Positions 1 through 8,065 of a stretch of DNA of 64,000 nt are shown piece after piece. Numbering within the stretch: position 1 is the stretch's first letter; each line of letters begins with the position of its first letter. The position numbers and the translations under genes were made by a program. Origin of the DNA: Actinophytocola sp036555685 (GTDB taxonomy: Bacteria > Actinomycetota > Actinomycetes > Mycobacteriales > Pseudonocardiaceae); contig NZ_DATBKY010000264.1 in the NCBI RefSeq assembly GCF_036555685.1, positions 1 through 64,000 on the forward strand. The letters are read 5' to 3'. Below the pieces are notes generated by a model, which searched no databases, was not told the origin of the DNA, and saw only the letters and a list, made by a program, of their open reading frames with translations.

Positions 1-2
1 CC

Positions 3-338
3 AAGCCCACGAAGGCGAAGAACCGCGACGCGCTTGTCGACGGCGCCCCGCCACCCCCGCCCCCGAACACCGGCGGCGACGACGGGGGGAGTGACCCGGG
101 CACTACCGACCCCGGCACCCCTTCGGACAGTCCACCGGCGAGCGATCCGCCGCCGGACAACCCGCCGGCGAGCGATCCGCCCTCGGACAACCCGCCGGCG
201 AGCGATCCGCCGCCGGACAACCCGCCACCGAGCGACCCACCCCCGGACAACCCGCCACCGAGCGACCCGCCGGCGAACCAGGATCCGCCTCCGGCAGACC
301 CGCCGTCCGGCGAGCCGCCGCCGAGTGAGGGTGCCTGA
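3..338 (+). CDS. C-terminal fragment of a proline-rich repeat protein (truncated by window edge)
   Basis: Only the last 111 codons are present; the gene begins upstream of the window. The visible part starts with a short charged stretch (KPTKAKNRDALVDGAP), passes through a PPPPP/GGDD linker and then becomes an about 10-residue repeat of the type SDPPPDNPPA copied four to five times before the stop. Such Pro/Asp/Asn/Ser tails are common at the exposed C-terminus of actinobacterial cell-envelope proteins such as class A penicillin-binding proteins, but the catalytic part is not visible, so no function is assigned. The TGA overlaps the ATG of the next gene (TGATG), indicating translational coupling. 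Confidence 0.7.
   Translation, partial: KPTKAKNRDALVDGAPPPPPPNTGGDDGGSDPGTTDPGTPSDSPPASDPPPDNPPASDPPSDNPPASDPPPDNPPPSDPPPDNPPPSDPPANQDPPPADPPSGEPPPSEGA
141..270 (+). repeat. 30-bp in-frame tandem repeat coding for Pro-rich tail
   Basis: Four near-identical 30-bp units begin at 141, 171, 201 and 231, with a partial fifth from 261 and a diverged 20-bp piece before 141. Each unit starts AGCGATCCGC or AGCGACCC and codes for ten residues of the SDPPPDNPPA type. Because the period is a multiple of three and is translated, this is a protein repeat and not a CRISPR or an intergenic element. Confidence 0.85.
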
Positions 339-892
339 TGAGCGATCTCGGTGCGCCGCCGCCGCGGCCGAGCACGGCCCGGCTCTCGATGCCGCCGATG
401 GCCGCGCTCGAGGAGCTCTCCCGGCCGATGGTCATCACGTTCTCGTTCTGGTGCTGGATCCTCGGCAGCCTGCTGGCTGGCGCCACGGGCGCCCTCGCGG
501 CGACGAAGGTCGACGCCATGCGCACGGAGTTCGCCCGCATCGCGCGCGACCGGGACGCCGATGCCGCGAAGTCCACGATCGACAGCGTCGCGTCCGCGTC
601 GGTGCTGATCGTGATCGGCACCGGGGTGCTGCTGGCGGTGCTGGGCCTGCTGCTCGCGTTCGCCATGCGGACGGCCCGCGGCTGGGCGCGCCTGTTCCTG
701 ACGGTGCTCGCGATCATCGGCGTGGGCTACGCCGCGGTGGTCGTCTCCGCGCTGACCGACCCGATGCTGGAGGACCTGCGCACGCTCGTGACCGCGGGCC
801 TGCTCGCGTACACGGTGCTCGTCGTCGTGGCCGCGGTCTGGATGTACCTGCCCGGGTCGAACGCCTGGTTCCGCCGTCCGAAGGGAAAGTAG
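338..892 (+). CDS. Four-helix hypothetical membrane protein
   Basis: This 184-residue protein has a Pro-rich N-terminus (APPPRPSTARLSMPP) and four predicted membrane spans at about residues 31-55, 88-110, 116-138 and 149-171, with a short charged C-terminus RRPKGK. A soluble acidic/basic segment (about 57-85) lies between helices 1 and 2. I do not recognise a named family. The ATG overlaps the stop of the upstream Pro-rich gene, so the two are very probably co-translated, which suggests a joint envelope role. It is followed by a convergently placed minus-strand gene only 4 bp away. Confidence 0.8.
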   Translation: MSDLGAPPPRPSTARLSMPPMAALEELSRPMVITFSFWCWILGSLLAGATGALAATKVDAMRTEFARIARDRDADAAKSTIDSVASASVLIVIGTGVLLAVLGLLLAFAMRTARGWARLFLTVLAIIGVGYAAVVVSALTDPMLEDLRTLVTAGLLAYTVLVVVAAVWMYLPGSNAWFRRPKGK

Positions 893-896
893 GCGC

Positions 897-1247
897 TCAG
901 GCCAGCCGCGCGCGGACGGCCTTGGGCAGCGTCGCGACGACGCGCTCCCACGAGTGCTCGACCATCTCGGCGATCTCGTCGCCGGGGACGCTCCCGTCGA
1001 GGACGACGGTGTTCCAGTGCCGCTTGTTGGTGTGGTAGCCGGGCATGACGGCGGGGAACTGGGCGCGGAGCTCGAGCGCCAGGGAAGGCTCGCACTTGAG
1101 CGTCACCCGCGGCGGATCGCCGGCGGGCTGCATGATCGCGAACACCTTGCCGGCGACCTTGTACACGTTGACATCCGGCCCGAAGGGGTGATCCAGCGCC
1201 GACTCGGGCAGCCCGAGGGCGACCCGCTCCACGTCCTCCGGTGTCAT
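897..1247 (-). CDS. MmcQ/YjbR family DNA-binding-like protein
   Basis: A 116-residue protein with the hallmarks of the MmcQ/YjbR (CyaY-like fold) family: an N-terminal helix MTPEDVERVALGLPES, the core strand VNVYKVAGKVFAIM, a VTLKCEP segment, and the later GYHTNKRHWNTV motif followed by a C-terminal helix. Length matches the family (about 110-120). The ATG at 1247 is chosen because it starts the family N-terminus; the frame stays open further upstream but that part overlaps the sigma/integrase gene and has no similarity to the family. The role of the family is not firmly known (possible DNA binding). Confidence 0.88.
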   Translation of the reverse strand: MTPEDVERVALGLPESALDHPFGPDVNVYKVAGKVFAIMQPAGDPPRVTLKCEPSLALELRAQFPAVMPGYHTNKRHWNTVVLDGSVPGDEIAEMVEHSWERVVATLPKAVRARLA

Positions 1248-1257
1248 GCCCTCGACC

Positions 1258-3258
1258 CTATCCGGCGGCGGACGCGCGACGGCCTCTCCGTTCGGCCCGG
1301 GGTATGAGGCGGCGCAGGGTGTAACCGGTGCCGGCCGGGTCCAGCGGCTTGGTCGCCTGCTTGAACAGGTACTCGGCGCGCTCGTAGGACAGGCGGCGGC
1401 GGCCGGTTTCCGGGCACAGGTCCGCGCCGGGCGGGGTGCGGGAGGGGGCCGGACGGCGCTCGGACAGGAAGAGCGGGCCTCGGGTGCGGCCGGCGACCAG
1501 CCGGGGGAGCAGCCGCGCCGTCTCCGCCCGCCAGGCCACCCAGTCCCCACCACCGGTACGGGCCCGGCGGTCGTCCCAGTCCACGTCCTCCACGTTCAGC
1601 GACAGCACGACGCGCGCCGGCACGGCCGACTCGTGCACCAGCCGCCACAGCACTCGCTCCCGCAGCGGCACCTCCGGGCGGTTCCACAGCTCCGCGAGCC
1701 ACGCGTGGTCGAGCGGCTCGGCGCGCGCCGGCGCCGACGCCCGGCGGTCCACATCGGACGCCAGGTCCACGGACGCCCACGCGCCGAACGACCGCACGGC
1801 CGCGCGGTGCCGGTTCCACGTCGCCGCCGCGGCCGAGCCCCATGCCGTCGTGAACACGCGCGCCACGTCGGCCGCGGTCAGCGTGGCGAGTGGTCGCCGG
1901 TCGCCGAGGGCCAGGCGCAGGCGGCGCATCGTCTGGCCGTACGCGCGTGCCGTCGCGGTGTCCAGTTCGGACCGGGCGAGGAACGACGCGGCCGCTTCGG
2001 CGAGGGTGACGCCCGAGTCGCCGGCCGGCAGGGACGCCGCCCGGCGCAACAGGAACGCGCGCTCGGCGGCGTTGCGGGTCAGCGCGGCGGCGCGCTCGAA
2101 CTCCAGCCGCGCCTGCGCGTACCGGCCGAGCCGCACGAGCAGGTCGCCGCGCACCCCGGGCAGCAGGTGGTAGTCGCGCAGAGCCGGGTCACCGGCGAGC
2201 TCGTCGACGAGTGCCAGCCCGGCCACCGGCCCCCGCGCGTTCCCCACCGCGACCGCGCGGTTTAGCCGGACGATCGGCGTCGGCAGCTGGTGGACGAGCC
2301 CGTCGTAGAGGGTCGCGATCTGCGCCCAGTCGGTCTCCTCGGCGGTGCGGGCCTGCGCGTGGCACACCGCGATCGCCGCCTGCAGCACGTACGGACCGGG
2401 CCGCCCGCCGAGCTCGCGTGCCCGCAGCATCGCGGTGAACCCGCGGCGGATCAGCAGCTGGTCCCAGCGCCCCCGGTTCTGCTCGTGCAGCTGGACCGGC
2501 TCGCCCGACGGGCCGGCCCGCGCGGCCGAGCGGGACTCCTGGATCTCCATCAGCGCGACGAGCCCGTGCACCTCGGGCTCGCCCGGTGCCAGCTCGGCGA
2601 GCAACCGGCCCAGCCGCAACGCCTCCAGCGTGAGGCCCGGCCGCATGAGGTCGTCCCCGGACGTGGCCGAGTAGCCCTCGTTGAAGATCAGGTAGACGAC
2701 CTCGAGCACCGACGACAGCCGCCCGGCCAGCTCGGCCGCGTCCGGCAGCTCGAACGGCACGCCCGCCGCGGCGAGCGTGCGCTTCGCGTCGGCGATCCGC
2801 TGGGCGACGCGCGCCTCGGTGGTGAGGTACGCGCGGGCGATCTCCGCCGCGGTCAGGCCGCCGACCAGCCGCAGCGTCATGGCCACCCGGGCCTCGGTGG
2901 GCAGCACCGGGTGGCAGGACATGAAGATCAGCCGCAGGACGTCGTCCGGCTCGTCGTGGGCCTGCTGCGCCTCGCGGGCGAGCTCGGCCTGCTTGCGCTC
3001 CAGTCGTTGCGCGCGCCGCAGGTGGTCGATCGCGCGGCGCTTGGCGATGGCCGTGAGCCAGGCGCCCGGGTTGTCCGGGACGCCTGACTCCGGCCACTGC
3101 TCCAGTGCCGCGACGAGCGCGTCCTGCGCGAGCTCCTCGGCCAGGCCGACGTCGCGCACCAGCCGCGTCAGCCCGGCGATGATCCGGGCCGACTCGAGCT
3201 TCCAGACGGCCTCGATCGTGCCGTCGGTCGAGCCACCGCTCCGGCTGGTGTCCGGCAC
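1258..3258 (-). CDS. ECF42-type RNA polymerase sigma factor fused to a C-terminally truncated tyrosine-recombinase-like domain
   Basis: 666 residues with a GTG start directly after the YCII gene. Residues about 17-85 are sigma region 2 (GLAEELAQDALVAALEQWP), 105-165 region 4 (LRLVGGLTAAEIARAYL helix-turn-helix), about 180-280 the DUF6596 segment (NEGYSATSG), and 280-408 the TPR-like extension typical of ECF42; normal members end near residue 410 after a LLRRAA motif. Here the frame continues: 416-500 looks like the SAM-like core-binding domain of a tyrosine recombinase (FLARSELDTATARAYGQTM, TWNRHRAAVRSF) and 515-648 like its catalytic fold (LRERVLWRLVHESAVPARVV, LNVEDVDWD, GPLFLSERRPAP, LCPETGR). 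The HxLRH box, second Arg and Tyr nucleophile are absent; it ends YTLRRLIPR plus a short basic tail. Recombinase activity is therefore unlikely. The sigma part appears intact. Confidence 0.85.
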   Translation of the reverse strand: MPDTSRSGGSTDGTIEAVWKLESARIIAGLTRLVRDVGLAEELAQDALVAALEQWPESGVPDNPGAWLTAIAKRRAIDHLRRAQRLERKQAELAREAQQAHDEPDDVLRLIFMSCHPVLPTEARVAMTLRLVGGLTAAEIARAYLTTEARVAQRIADAKRTLAAAGVPFELPDAAELAGRLSSVLEVVYLIFNEGYSATSGDDLMRPGLTLEALRLGRLLAELAPGEPEVHGLVALMEIQESRSAARAGPSGEPVQLHEQNRGRWDQLLIRRGFTAMLRARELGGRPGPYVLQAAIAVCHAQARTAEETDWAQIATLYDGLVHQLPTPIVRLNRAVAVGNARGPVAGLALVDELAGDPALRDYHLLPGVRGDLLVRLGRYAQARLEFERAAALTRNAAERAFLLRRAASLPAGDSGVTLAEAAASFLARSELDTATARAYGQTMRRLRLALGDRRPLATLTAADVARVFTTAWGSAAAATWNRHRAAVRSFGAWASVDLASDVDRRASAPARAEPLDHAWLAELWNRPEVPLRERVLWRLVHESAVPARVVLSLNVEDVDWDDRRARTGGGDWVAWRAETARLLPRLVAGRTRGPLFLSERRPAPSRTPPGADLCPETGRRRLSYERAEYLFKQATKPLDPAGTGYTLRRLIPRAERRGRRASAAG

Positions 3259-3261
3259 GTG

Positions 3262-3591
3262 CTAGTCCGCCGGCCCGAAGACCTGGTGGATCAGGCTCTC
3301 GCCGTCGCCGACGATGCCGCGGAAGCGGCGGGCGAGCTCGAGCGCCTCCTCCTTGGACCGCACCTCGACGAGCGCGAAGCCGCCGACGGCCTCCTTCGCC
3401 TCGGTGTACGGGCCGTCGGTCACGGTGATCTCGCCGCCGGACGAGATCATCCGTGTGCCGCCGGGTTCGAGGCCGCCGGTGGCCAGCAGCACGCCGGCCG
3501 CCGCCGTCTCCTGGATGAACTCGGCCATCTCCGCCTGGAGCTTCTCGTCGGGGTTCTGGTCGCCGCCCTTGGCCAGCATCAGGTAACGCAT
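3262..3591 (-). CDS. YCII-related (DGPF-type) protein
   Basis: A 109-residue YCII/DGPF-family protein: it begins MRYLMLAKGGDQNPDEKL, has the family turn TDGPYTEAKE (a DGPY variant of DGPF), the GGFALVEVRS strand and a final FRGIVGDGES helix. A clear ribosome-binding site (AAGGAGAAGG) stands just upstream of the ATG at 3591. YCII/DGPF proteins are the standard genomic partner of ECF42 sigma factors; here the stop lies 3 bp before the GTG of the sigma gene, so the pair is one operon. Biochemical role of the family is not established; a stress or ligand-related partner role to the sigma factor is inferred. Confidence 0.9.
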   Translation of the reverse strand: MRYLMLAKGGDQNPDEKLQAEMAEFIQETAAAGVLLATGGLEPGGTRMISSGGEITVTDGPYTEAKEAVGGFALVEVRSKEEALELARRFRGIVGDGESLIHQVFGPAD

Positions 3592-3727
3592 GGGCCTTCT
3601 CCTTCTCGTCGTGGCTCTTGCCTGTGCATCGGCGTCGAACGGGGCGGTGTGACAGGGAATGCGCTCGTTCCCTGTCACATCGCGGGATCGACGCGTCAGC
3701 GACACCGGCCAACAGGAAGGCGCCGAC

Positions 3728-4393
3728 ATGACCACCACCCACACCCCCGCGGCCACCACGACGACCCGGGTCCCGACCCGCACGCTGCTCGGCTGCGTCG
3801 CGGTCGCCGGCCCGCTGTGGGCGGTCCTCTCCGTGGCACAGGCGGCCACCCGCGAGGGCTTCGACATCACGCGCCACCCGCTGAGCGCGCTCGCCAACGG
3901 CTCACCGGGCTGGCTGCAGGTCGCGAACTTCATCGTCGCCGGCGTGCTGACGGTCGCCGGCGCGAGCGGGCTCCGCCGGGTCCTGCACGGCACTCGCGGC
4001 GGTACCTGGGCGCCCCGGCTGGTCCGCGGCTACGGCCTCGCGATGATCGCCGCCGGGCTCCTGCGGATGGACCCGGGTGCCGGGTTCCCCGCCGGCACGC
4101 CGGACACGGTGCCGACGTCGATGAGCTGGCACAGCTACGGCCACATGGCCGCCGGCACCGTCGCGTTCGCGTGCCTGATCACCGCCTGCTACGTCCTGGG
4201 CAGCCACTACCGCCGCGCCGGGAACCGCCGCGACGCCGCGCTGTCCCGCAGCGCCGGCACCGCGCTGCTCGCCGGCGACCTGTGGGCGTCCGGCGGCGGC
4301 ACGGCCGGCTCGCTGACGCTGGCCGTCGGCGCGATCGCAGCCATGGTCTGGATCTCCGTGGTGGCGGCCCGGTACCGCCGCGCCGCGCGCTAG
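3728..4393 (+). CDS. DUF998 family integral membrane protein
   Basis: 221 residues starting at the ATG preceded by AGGAAGG. After a Thr-rich N-terminus come hydrophobic spans consistent with a six-helix DUF998 protein, with the family signatures DITRHPLSALANG, WLQVANFIVAG, and MDPGAGFPAGTP followed by a His-containing WHSYGHMAAG segment. It is divergent from the YCII/sigma operon (137 bp between starts), an arrangement in which it could be a target of that sigma factor, but no ECF promoter was identified with confidence. Function unknown; membrane localisation is clear. Confidence 0.85.
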   Translation: MTTTHTPAATTTTRVPTRTLLGCVAVAGPLWAVLSVAQAATREGFDITRHPLSALANGSPGWLQVANFIVAGVLTVAGASGLRRVLHGTRGGTWAPRLVRGYGLAMIAAGLLRMDPGAGFPAGTPDTVPTSMSWHSYGHMAAGTVAFACLITACYVLGSHYRRAGNRRDAALSRSAGTALLAGDLWASGGGTAGSLTLAVGAIAAMVWISVVAARYRRAAR

Positions 4394-4403
4394 CCTGCGG
4401 TGA

Positions 4404-5056
4404 GTGACGACGATCAAGCTCGGCTTCGCCCTGTCCCAGTACGGTCCACTGGGGCAGGGCGGTTCGCTTGCCCGCTTCGCCAGGACGTCGTGAGTGGCGG
4501 GCGGCTCCTGCCCGGGTTCGGCCTCGGCTGGTCGCCCGACGAGTACACGGCCACCGGCGTGCCGTGGCGCGGTCGAGGGCGCGGCTCGACGAGTCGGTCG
4601 ACGCTCTCGAGGCACTGTGGACGCCGAACCCGGCCGGGTGCCGGGGACACGTGCCGACGGTGCCGAGTCGCATGTGGACCTCCGGCCGGTACCGCGGCCG
4701 CGGCCGCCGATCCACCCCGGCGGCACGCGCGAAGCGGCGCTGCGGCGGATCGGCCGCCGCGCCGACGGCTGGCTGCCCGGCGTGCTGGTGCCACACCGGC
4801 GGCCGCGCTGCGCGGCCGGCGCGAGGTGATCCAGGAGGCCGCCGTCGCGACCGGGCGTGGGGATGCCGACCTCCCCGCGGTGCTGCGCCTCAACCTCGTC
4901 CCCGGGACGACCGCGGACCGGCCGCCGACGAGCTGCGCGAGCTGGCCGCGGAGACCGGCATCGTCGACGTTCGCCGGCCTGATGCACGTCGCGGCCGAAG
5001 TGGACGGTGCGCTACGCATCGTCGCCGAGCTGCTCGAGCGGCCGGGCGGCGAGTGA
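4404..5056 (+). pseudogene. Decayed F420-dependent LLM-class oxidoreductase
   Basis: Translated fragments of an LLM (luciferase-like) oxidoreductase occur in the right order but in constantly switching frames: TTIKLGFALSQYGPLG from GTG 4404 (ending in TGA 4491-4493), then GGRLLPGFGLGWSPDEY in another frame, RARLDESVDALEALWTPNP in a third, RPPIHPGGTREAALRRIGRR and ADGWLPGVLVP back in the first, VIQEAAVATGRGDADLP, then ADELRELAAETGIVDV and finally VDGALRIVAELLERPGGE ending at 5056. At least six frame changes and loss of the middle of the N-terminal half rule out a sequencing slip at one site. The last 700 bp therefore hold no functional gene. Confidence 0.85.
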
Positions 5057-5073
5057 GTGGCGCGGTGCGGAAC

Positions 5074-5916
5074 TCACGGCCAGCCCGCGCCCGGCACGTC
5101 CACGTCGATCGCGACGACCTGGCCGGAGCCGGGCTCGACCATCTCCGTCTCGGTCATGCCACGCCACCGCGCGGCGACCGCGAACAGCGTCGTCCCGTGT
5201 GGACCACCCAGCACGCACGCGAACCCGCCGCGGTCCAGCTCGATCCGCGCGAGCTCGGCGCCGCCCTCGGCGATCCGCGCGCAGCACCGGTTCGGCACGT
5301 CGGCGTACCAGACGGTGCCGTCCGCGTCGAGGCAGATGCCGTCCGGGGTGCCGACGCCGAGGTCGGCCCAGACACGCCGGTTCGCGAGCCCGCCGTCCGC
5401 CTCGATGTCGAACGCGACCAGCGCGTGCCCGTGCGAGTCGGCGACGATCAGCGTGCCGTTGTCCGGAGTGACCGCCATGCCGTTGGGAAACGCGATGCCG
5501 CCGCCCACCTCGCGGACCGAGCCGTCCGGCGTGACCAGGTGGACCGCGCCCGGCCGGACCTCACCGGGCGTGGCCGGGTCGTAGCCGACGCTGTCGATGT
5601 AGGCGTTGCCCCGGCCGTCCACCACGATGTCGTTCCAGCCCGCCCGGCCCAGCTCCGCGTGCGTGGCGAGCGACCCGTCCGGCTCGCGGCGCAGCAGCAG
5701 CCCGCGGGCGGCGTCCACGACGAGCAGCCGGCCGTCGGGCGCCCACGCGGTGCACAGCGGCAGCGCTGCCACCTTGGCGACGACCTCGGCGCCGCCGTCG
5801 TCGTCGAGGGCCAGGACCTCGCCCGCGGTCCAGTCGGAGACGTACAACCGTCCGTCATGCCAGCGCGGCGACTCGAGCAGGCCGCGCCCGGTGAGCAGAG
5901 TCCGAATCTCGTTCAT
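5074..5916 (-). CDS. SMP-30/gluconolactonase/LRE family protein
   Basis: 280 residues, beta-propeller of the SMP-30/gluconolactonase family. Visible features are the N-terminal metal-ligand strand LLESPRWHDGRLYVSDW (conserved Glu), blade repeats such as PDGRLLVVDA and GRGNAYIDSVG, the second-ligand region IAFPNGMAVTPDN (Asn), and the third-ligand strand LIVADSHGHAL (Asp). The family hydrolyses lactones of aldonic acids or related esters using a divalent metal; the real substrate here is unknown. The ATG at 5916 sits behind a G-rich stretch. It lies downstream of the TetR-led thiol operon but 44 bp separate them, so co-transcription is possible but not certain. Confidence 0.88.
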   Translation of the reverse strand: MNEIRTLLTGRGLLESPRWHDGRLYVSDWTAGEVLALDDDGGAEVVAKVAALPLCTAWAPDGRLLVVDAARGLLLRREPDGSLATHAELGRAGWNDIVVDGRGNAYIDSVGYDPATPGEVRPGAVHLVTPDGSVREVGGGIAFPNGMAVTPDNGTLIVADSHGHALVAFDIEADGGLANRRVWADLGVGTPDGICLDADGTVWYADVPNRCCARIAEGGAELARIELDRGGFACVLGGPHGTTLFAVAARWRGMTETEMVEPGSGQVVAIDVDVPGAGWP

Positions 5917-5960
5917 GCCCCCTACACGAGCGGCCGCGTCCCGGATCGACAGCCACCGCT

Positions 5961-6773
5961 TCAGATCGTGAACGGGAGGGCGTGGACGATGCGGGTGCCG
6001 AGGTCGGTGTCGCCCTCGATGGTCACCTCCGGCAGCCGTTCGGCCACGGGACCGCGGCCACCCGCCAGGCGGCTGAGCAGGGTCGAGGACAGCCGCAGCG
6101 TCGTCGTCGCCGGACCCGGCAGCTCGTCGACGAGCGAGGCGCGGCCCGCGACCAGGACGTGCCAGGTGCCGCGGATCGGACCGGTCAGCTCGACCGTCAC
6201 GCCCGCGCCCTCCGGGGCGGCCGCCTTCTTGCCGACGAGGTAGCCGAGGGCGCCGATGATCTCGGCGAACGCCAGCTCCGCACCCGGGCCGTCCTCGTGG
6301 CCGGCTACGCCGACGGCCTCGCGGATGTCCTGCTCGTGCATCCAGCAGTCGAACAGCCGGATCCGCATGAACCGGCCGAAGGTGGCCTGGCCGGCCGGCG
6401 TCCACGACGGCGCGTCGAAGTCCGCCTGCGTCATGGCCTCCAGGGCCTTCCGGCGCGTCGCGGTGATGTCGCGGAACCGCTCGAGCATGCGTTCCGGGCT
6501 CTCCGCACGCAGCCCCTGGACCCAGAGCTCGTTCGCCGCGCCGATGTCGTTGCGCACGTGGGGGAGCGCGCGCACATCGGTGGCGCACGGCGGCGGCGCC
6601 TGCCCGTCGAGCGCGCACTCGGTGCCGATGATGTGTGAGACGTTGTCCCGCACGGTCCATTCGGGCAACGCGGTCGGCCACTCCCACTGCTCCGGACGAA
6701 GCGAGGTCAGCAGGTCGTCGATGGCCGACCACTCGGCCACGAGGGCGGGGACGACGGCATCCTTCTCGATCAC
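5961..6773 (-). CDS. Maleylpyruvate isomerase/DinB-fold family protein (mycothiol-dependent type)
   Basis: 270 residues of the TIGR03083 / MDMPI family, a DinB-like four-helix bundle common in mycothiol-containing Actinobacteria. The N-terminal domain shows LPEWTVRDNVSHIIG (first metal-binding His) and later FDCWMHEQDIREAVG (second metal-binding His and acidic residues); residues after about 180 form the SCP2-like C-terminal domain found in longer members (TVELTGPIRGTWHVLV). The GTG start overlaps the stop of the upstream thioredoxin-fold gene by four bases (GTGA). Expected activity is a mycothiol-dependent transferase or isomerase; the substrate cannot be read from sequence. Confidence 0.85.
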   Translation of the reverse strand: MIEKDAVVPALVAEWSAIDDLLTSLRPEQWEWPTALPEWTVRDNVSHIIGTECALDGQAPPPCATDVRALPHVRNDIGAANELWVQGLRAESPERMLERFRDITATRRKALEAMTQADFDAPSWTPAGQATFGRFMRIRLFDCWMHEQDIREAVGVAGHEDGPGAELAFAEIIGALGYLVGKKAAAPEGAGVTVELTGPIRGTWHVLVAGRASLVDELPGPATTTLRLSSTLLSRLAGGRGPVAERLPEVTIEGDTDLGTRIVHALPFTI

Positions 6774-7465
6774 GAGACACTCCCGAGGTCGATCACTTCG
6801 CCACGGTTCACGCTGACCCAGTCGCGGCCGCGCAGGTAGGGCCGCAGCGTGTCGGCGATCAGCGCCTGGTCGGCCGGCGCCTTGGGCCGCTGCAGCTCGT
6901 AGACGTGCGGGAACTCGGCCATGCCGGTCACGACCTGCCACAGCCGCACGGCGTCCGCCCCGGCCGGCGGGTCGACGAGCACCGGGCCGAACACGCAGTG
7001 GCCGCCGGGCAGGAACAGCGTCGGCACGCCGAACCCGCCCGCGTCGATGACCCGCTGGTGGTCGGCCCGGACCTCGTCGTGGGTCGTCTCGTCGGCGAGC
7101 GCGGCGTCGAGCAGCTCCGGCTCGACCCCGATGCCGGCGAGGAGCTTCCGTGCCACGTCCGGGTCGTGCGGCTTGCCGCCCTCGGCGTGCAGCAGCCGGC
7201 CGGTCGCGGCGTACCAGGCGTCGAGCAGGTCCATGCTCCGCCTGCGGAGCACGGCGCCGATCCGCATCAGCGACCAGCCGTAGGACCACGCGCGCTCCCA
7301 GGGGTGCTTCTTGCCCTCGAACCGGTTGACCTCCTCCAGGCTGAAGAATCTCCAGTGGACGGTCAGGTCGAGCTCGTCGCGCACGTTCCGGATCCACCGT
7401 GCGGTCTGGTAGGCGAAGGGACACATGGGATCGAAGTGGAAGTCGACGGTCACTCCGACGGTCAC
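6770..7465 (-). CDS. DsbA-like thioredoxin-fold oxidoreductase (mycothiol-dependent nitroreductase-like)
   Basis: 231 residues with a DsbA/2-hydroxychromene-isomerase-like layout: VTVDFHFDPMCPFAYQ at the N-terminus carries the active-site region with a single Cys, a long helical insertion follows (residues about 40-150), and GGFGVPTLFLPGG holds the cis-proline loop, with a FGPVLVDPP strand after it. This resembles the Rv2466c group of mycothiol-dependent reductases. GTG start preceded by GGGAGG. It overlaps the TetR stop upstream and the MDMPI-like start downstream by four bases each, so the three genes form one translationally coupled operon. Only one Cys remains at the CxxC position, which suggests monothiol chemistry with mycothiol. 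Confidence 0.85.
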   Translation of the reverse strand: MTVGVTVDFHFDPMCPFAYQTARWIRNVRDELDLTVHWRFFSLEEVNRFEGKKHPWERAWSYGWSLMRIGAVLRRRSMDLLDAWYAATGRLLHAEGGKPHDPDVARKLLAGIGVEPELLDAALADETTHDEVRADHQRVIDAGGFGVPTLFLPGGHCVFGPVLVDPPAGADAVRLWQVVTGMAEFPHVYELQRPKAPADQALIADTLRPYLRGRDWVSVNRGEVIDLGSVS

Positions 7466-8043
7466 GCTGCCTCCCGGACGTTCGTGGTGATCATCGCGCG
7501 CAGCCCCGCGGTGATCTCGGCCGCCGGTGCGCCGGAGACCTTGGCGAGCAGGATCAGCCCCTGGATCTGGGCGAGGATCATGTGTGCGAGCGTCGCCGGC
7601 GTGACGCCGTCGTGGAGGGCGCCCGCGTCGGCGGCCGCCCGGCAGGCATCCGCGAGCCGTGCCTCCCAGCGCGCGAAGACCCCGGCGACGTGCGCGCGCA
7701 GCTCGTCGTCCGTTGTGGACAGTTCGGCGGCGAGGTTGCCGAACGGGCAGCCGACGACGCGGCCGAACCTCTTCTCGAAGCCGGTCTGGATCTGCGTCAC
7801 GGCGTCGGCGACCGCGAACAGGCGCTCGGCGGGGGAGCCGTCCGCCGCCAGGCGCCGCTCCAGCTCGCCCGCGTGCAGGTCGACGACCGCCTTCGCGAGG
7901 TCCGCCTTCGACGGGAAGAAGTGGTAGAAGCTGCCCTTCCGCACGTCGGCCGCCGTGCAGAGGTCCGCGATGCCCACGGACTGGTAGCTGCGGGTGAGGA
8001 ACAGCCGCGCGGCCGACCGGACGATCCGGTCCCGTGTCTGCAT
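7462..8043 (-). CDS. TetR family transcriptional regulator
   Basis: 193 residues. Residues 4-48 form the TetR helix-turn-helix (RIVRSAARLFLTRSYQSVGIADLC, then VRKGSFYHFFPSKADL), close to the AcuR/YcdC-like subgroup; the C-terminal half (for example CPFGNLAAEL) matches the TetR_C domain of regulators of reactive-electrophile detoxification. It leads the operon with the DsbA-like and MDMPI-like genes and has a near-perfect palindrome 23-38 bp upstream of its start, so autorepression of the operon is the likely mode of control, relieved by an electrophile or thiol-reactive compound. Substrate is unknown. Confidence 0.92.
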   Translation of the reverse strand: MQTRDRIVRSAARLFLTRSYQSVGIADLCTAADVRKGSFYHFFPSKADLAKAVVDLHAGELERRLAADGSPAERLFAVADAVTQIQTGFEKRFGRVVGCPFGNLAAELSTTDDELRAHVAGVFARWEARLADACRAAADAGALHDGVTPATLAHMILAQIQGLILLAKVSGAPAAEITAGLRAMITTNVREAA

Positions 8044-8065
8044 GCACCGGGACGCTAGCGGCGAG

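Noticed and set aside
141..270. CRISPR-like direct repeats
   Set aside because: The units are contiguous, have no unique spacers and are translated in frame.
1258..2028. Site-specific recombinase as evidence of an integrated mobile element
   Set aside because: The domain lacks the catalytic HxLRH and Tyr, is fused to the sigma factor, and no attachment-site duplication or cargo was seen.
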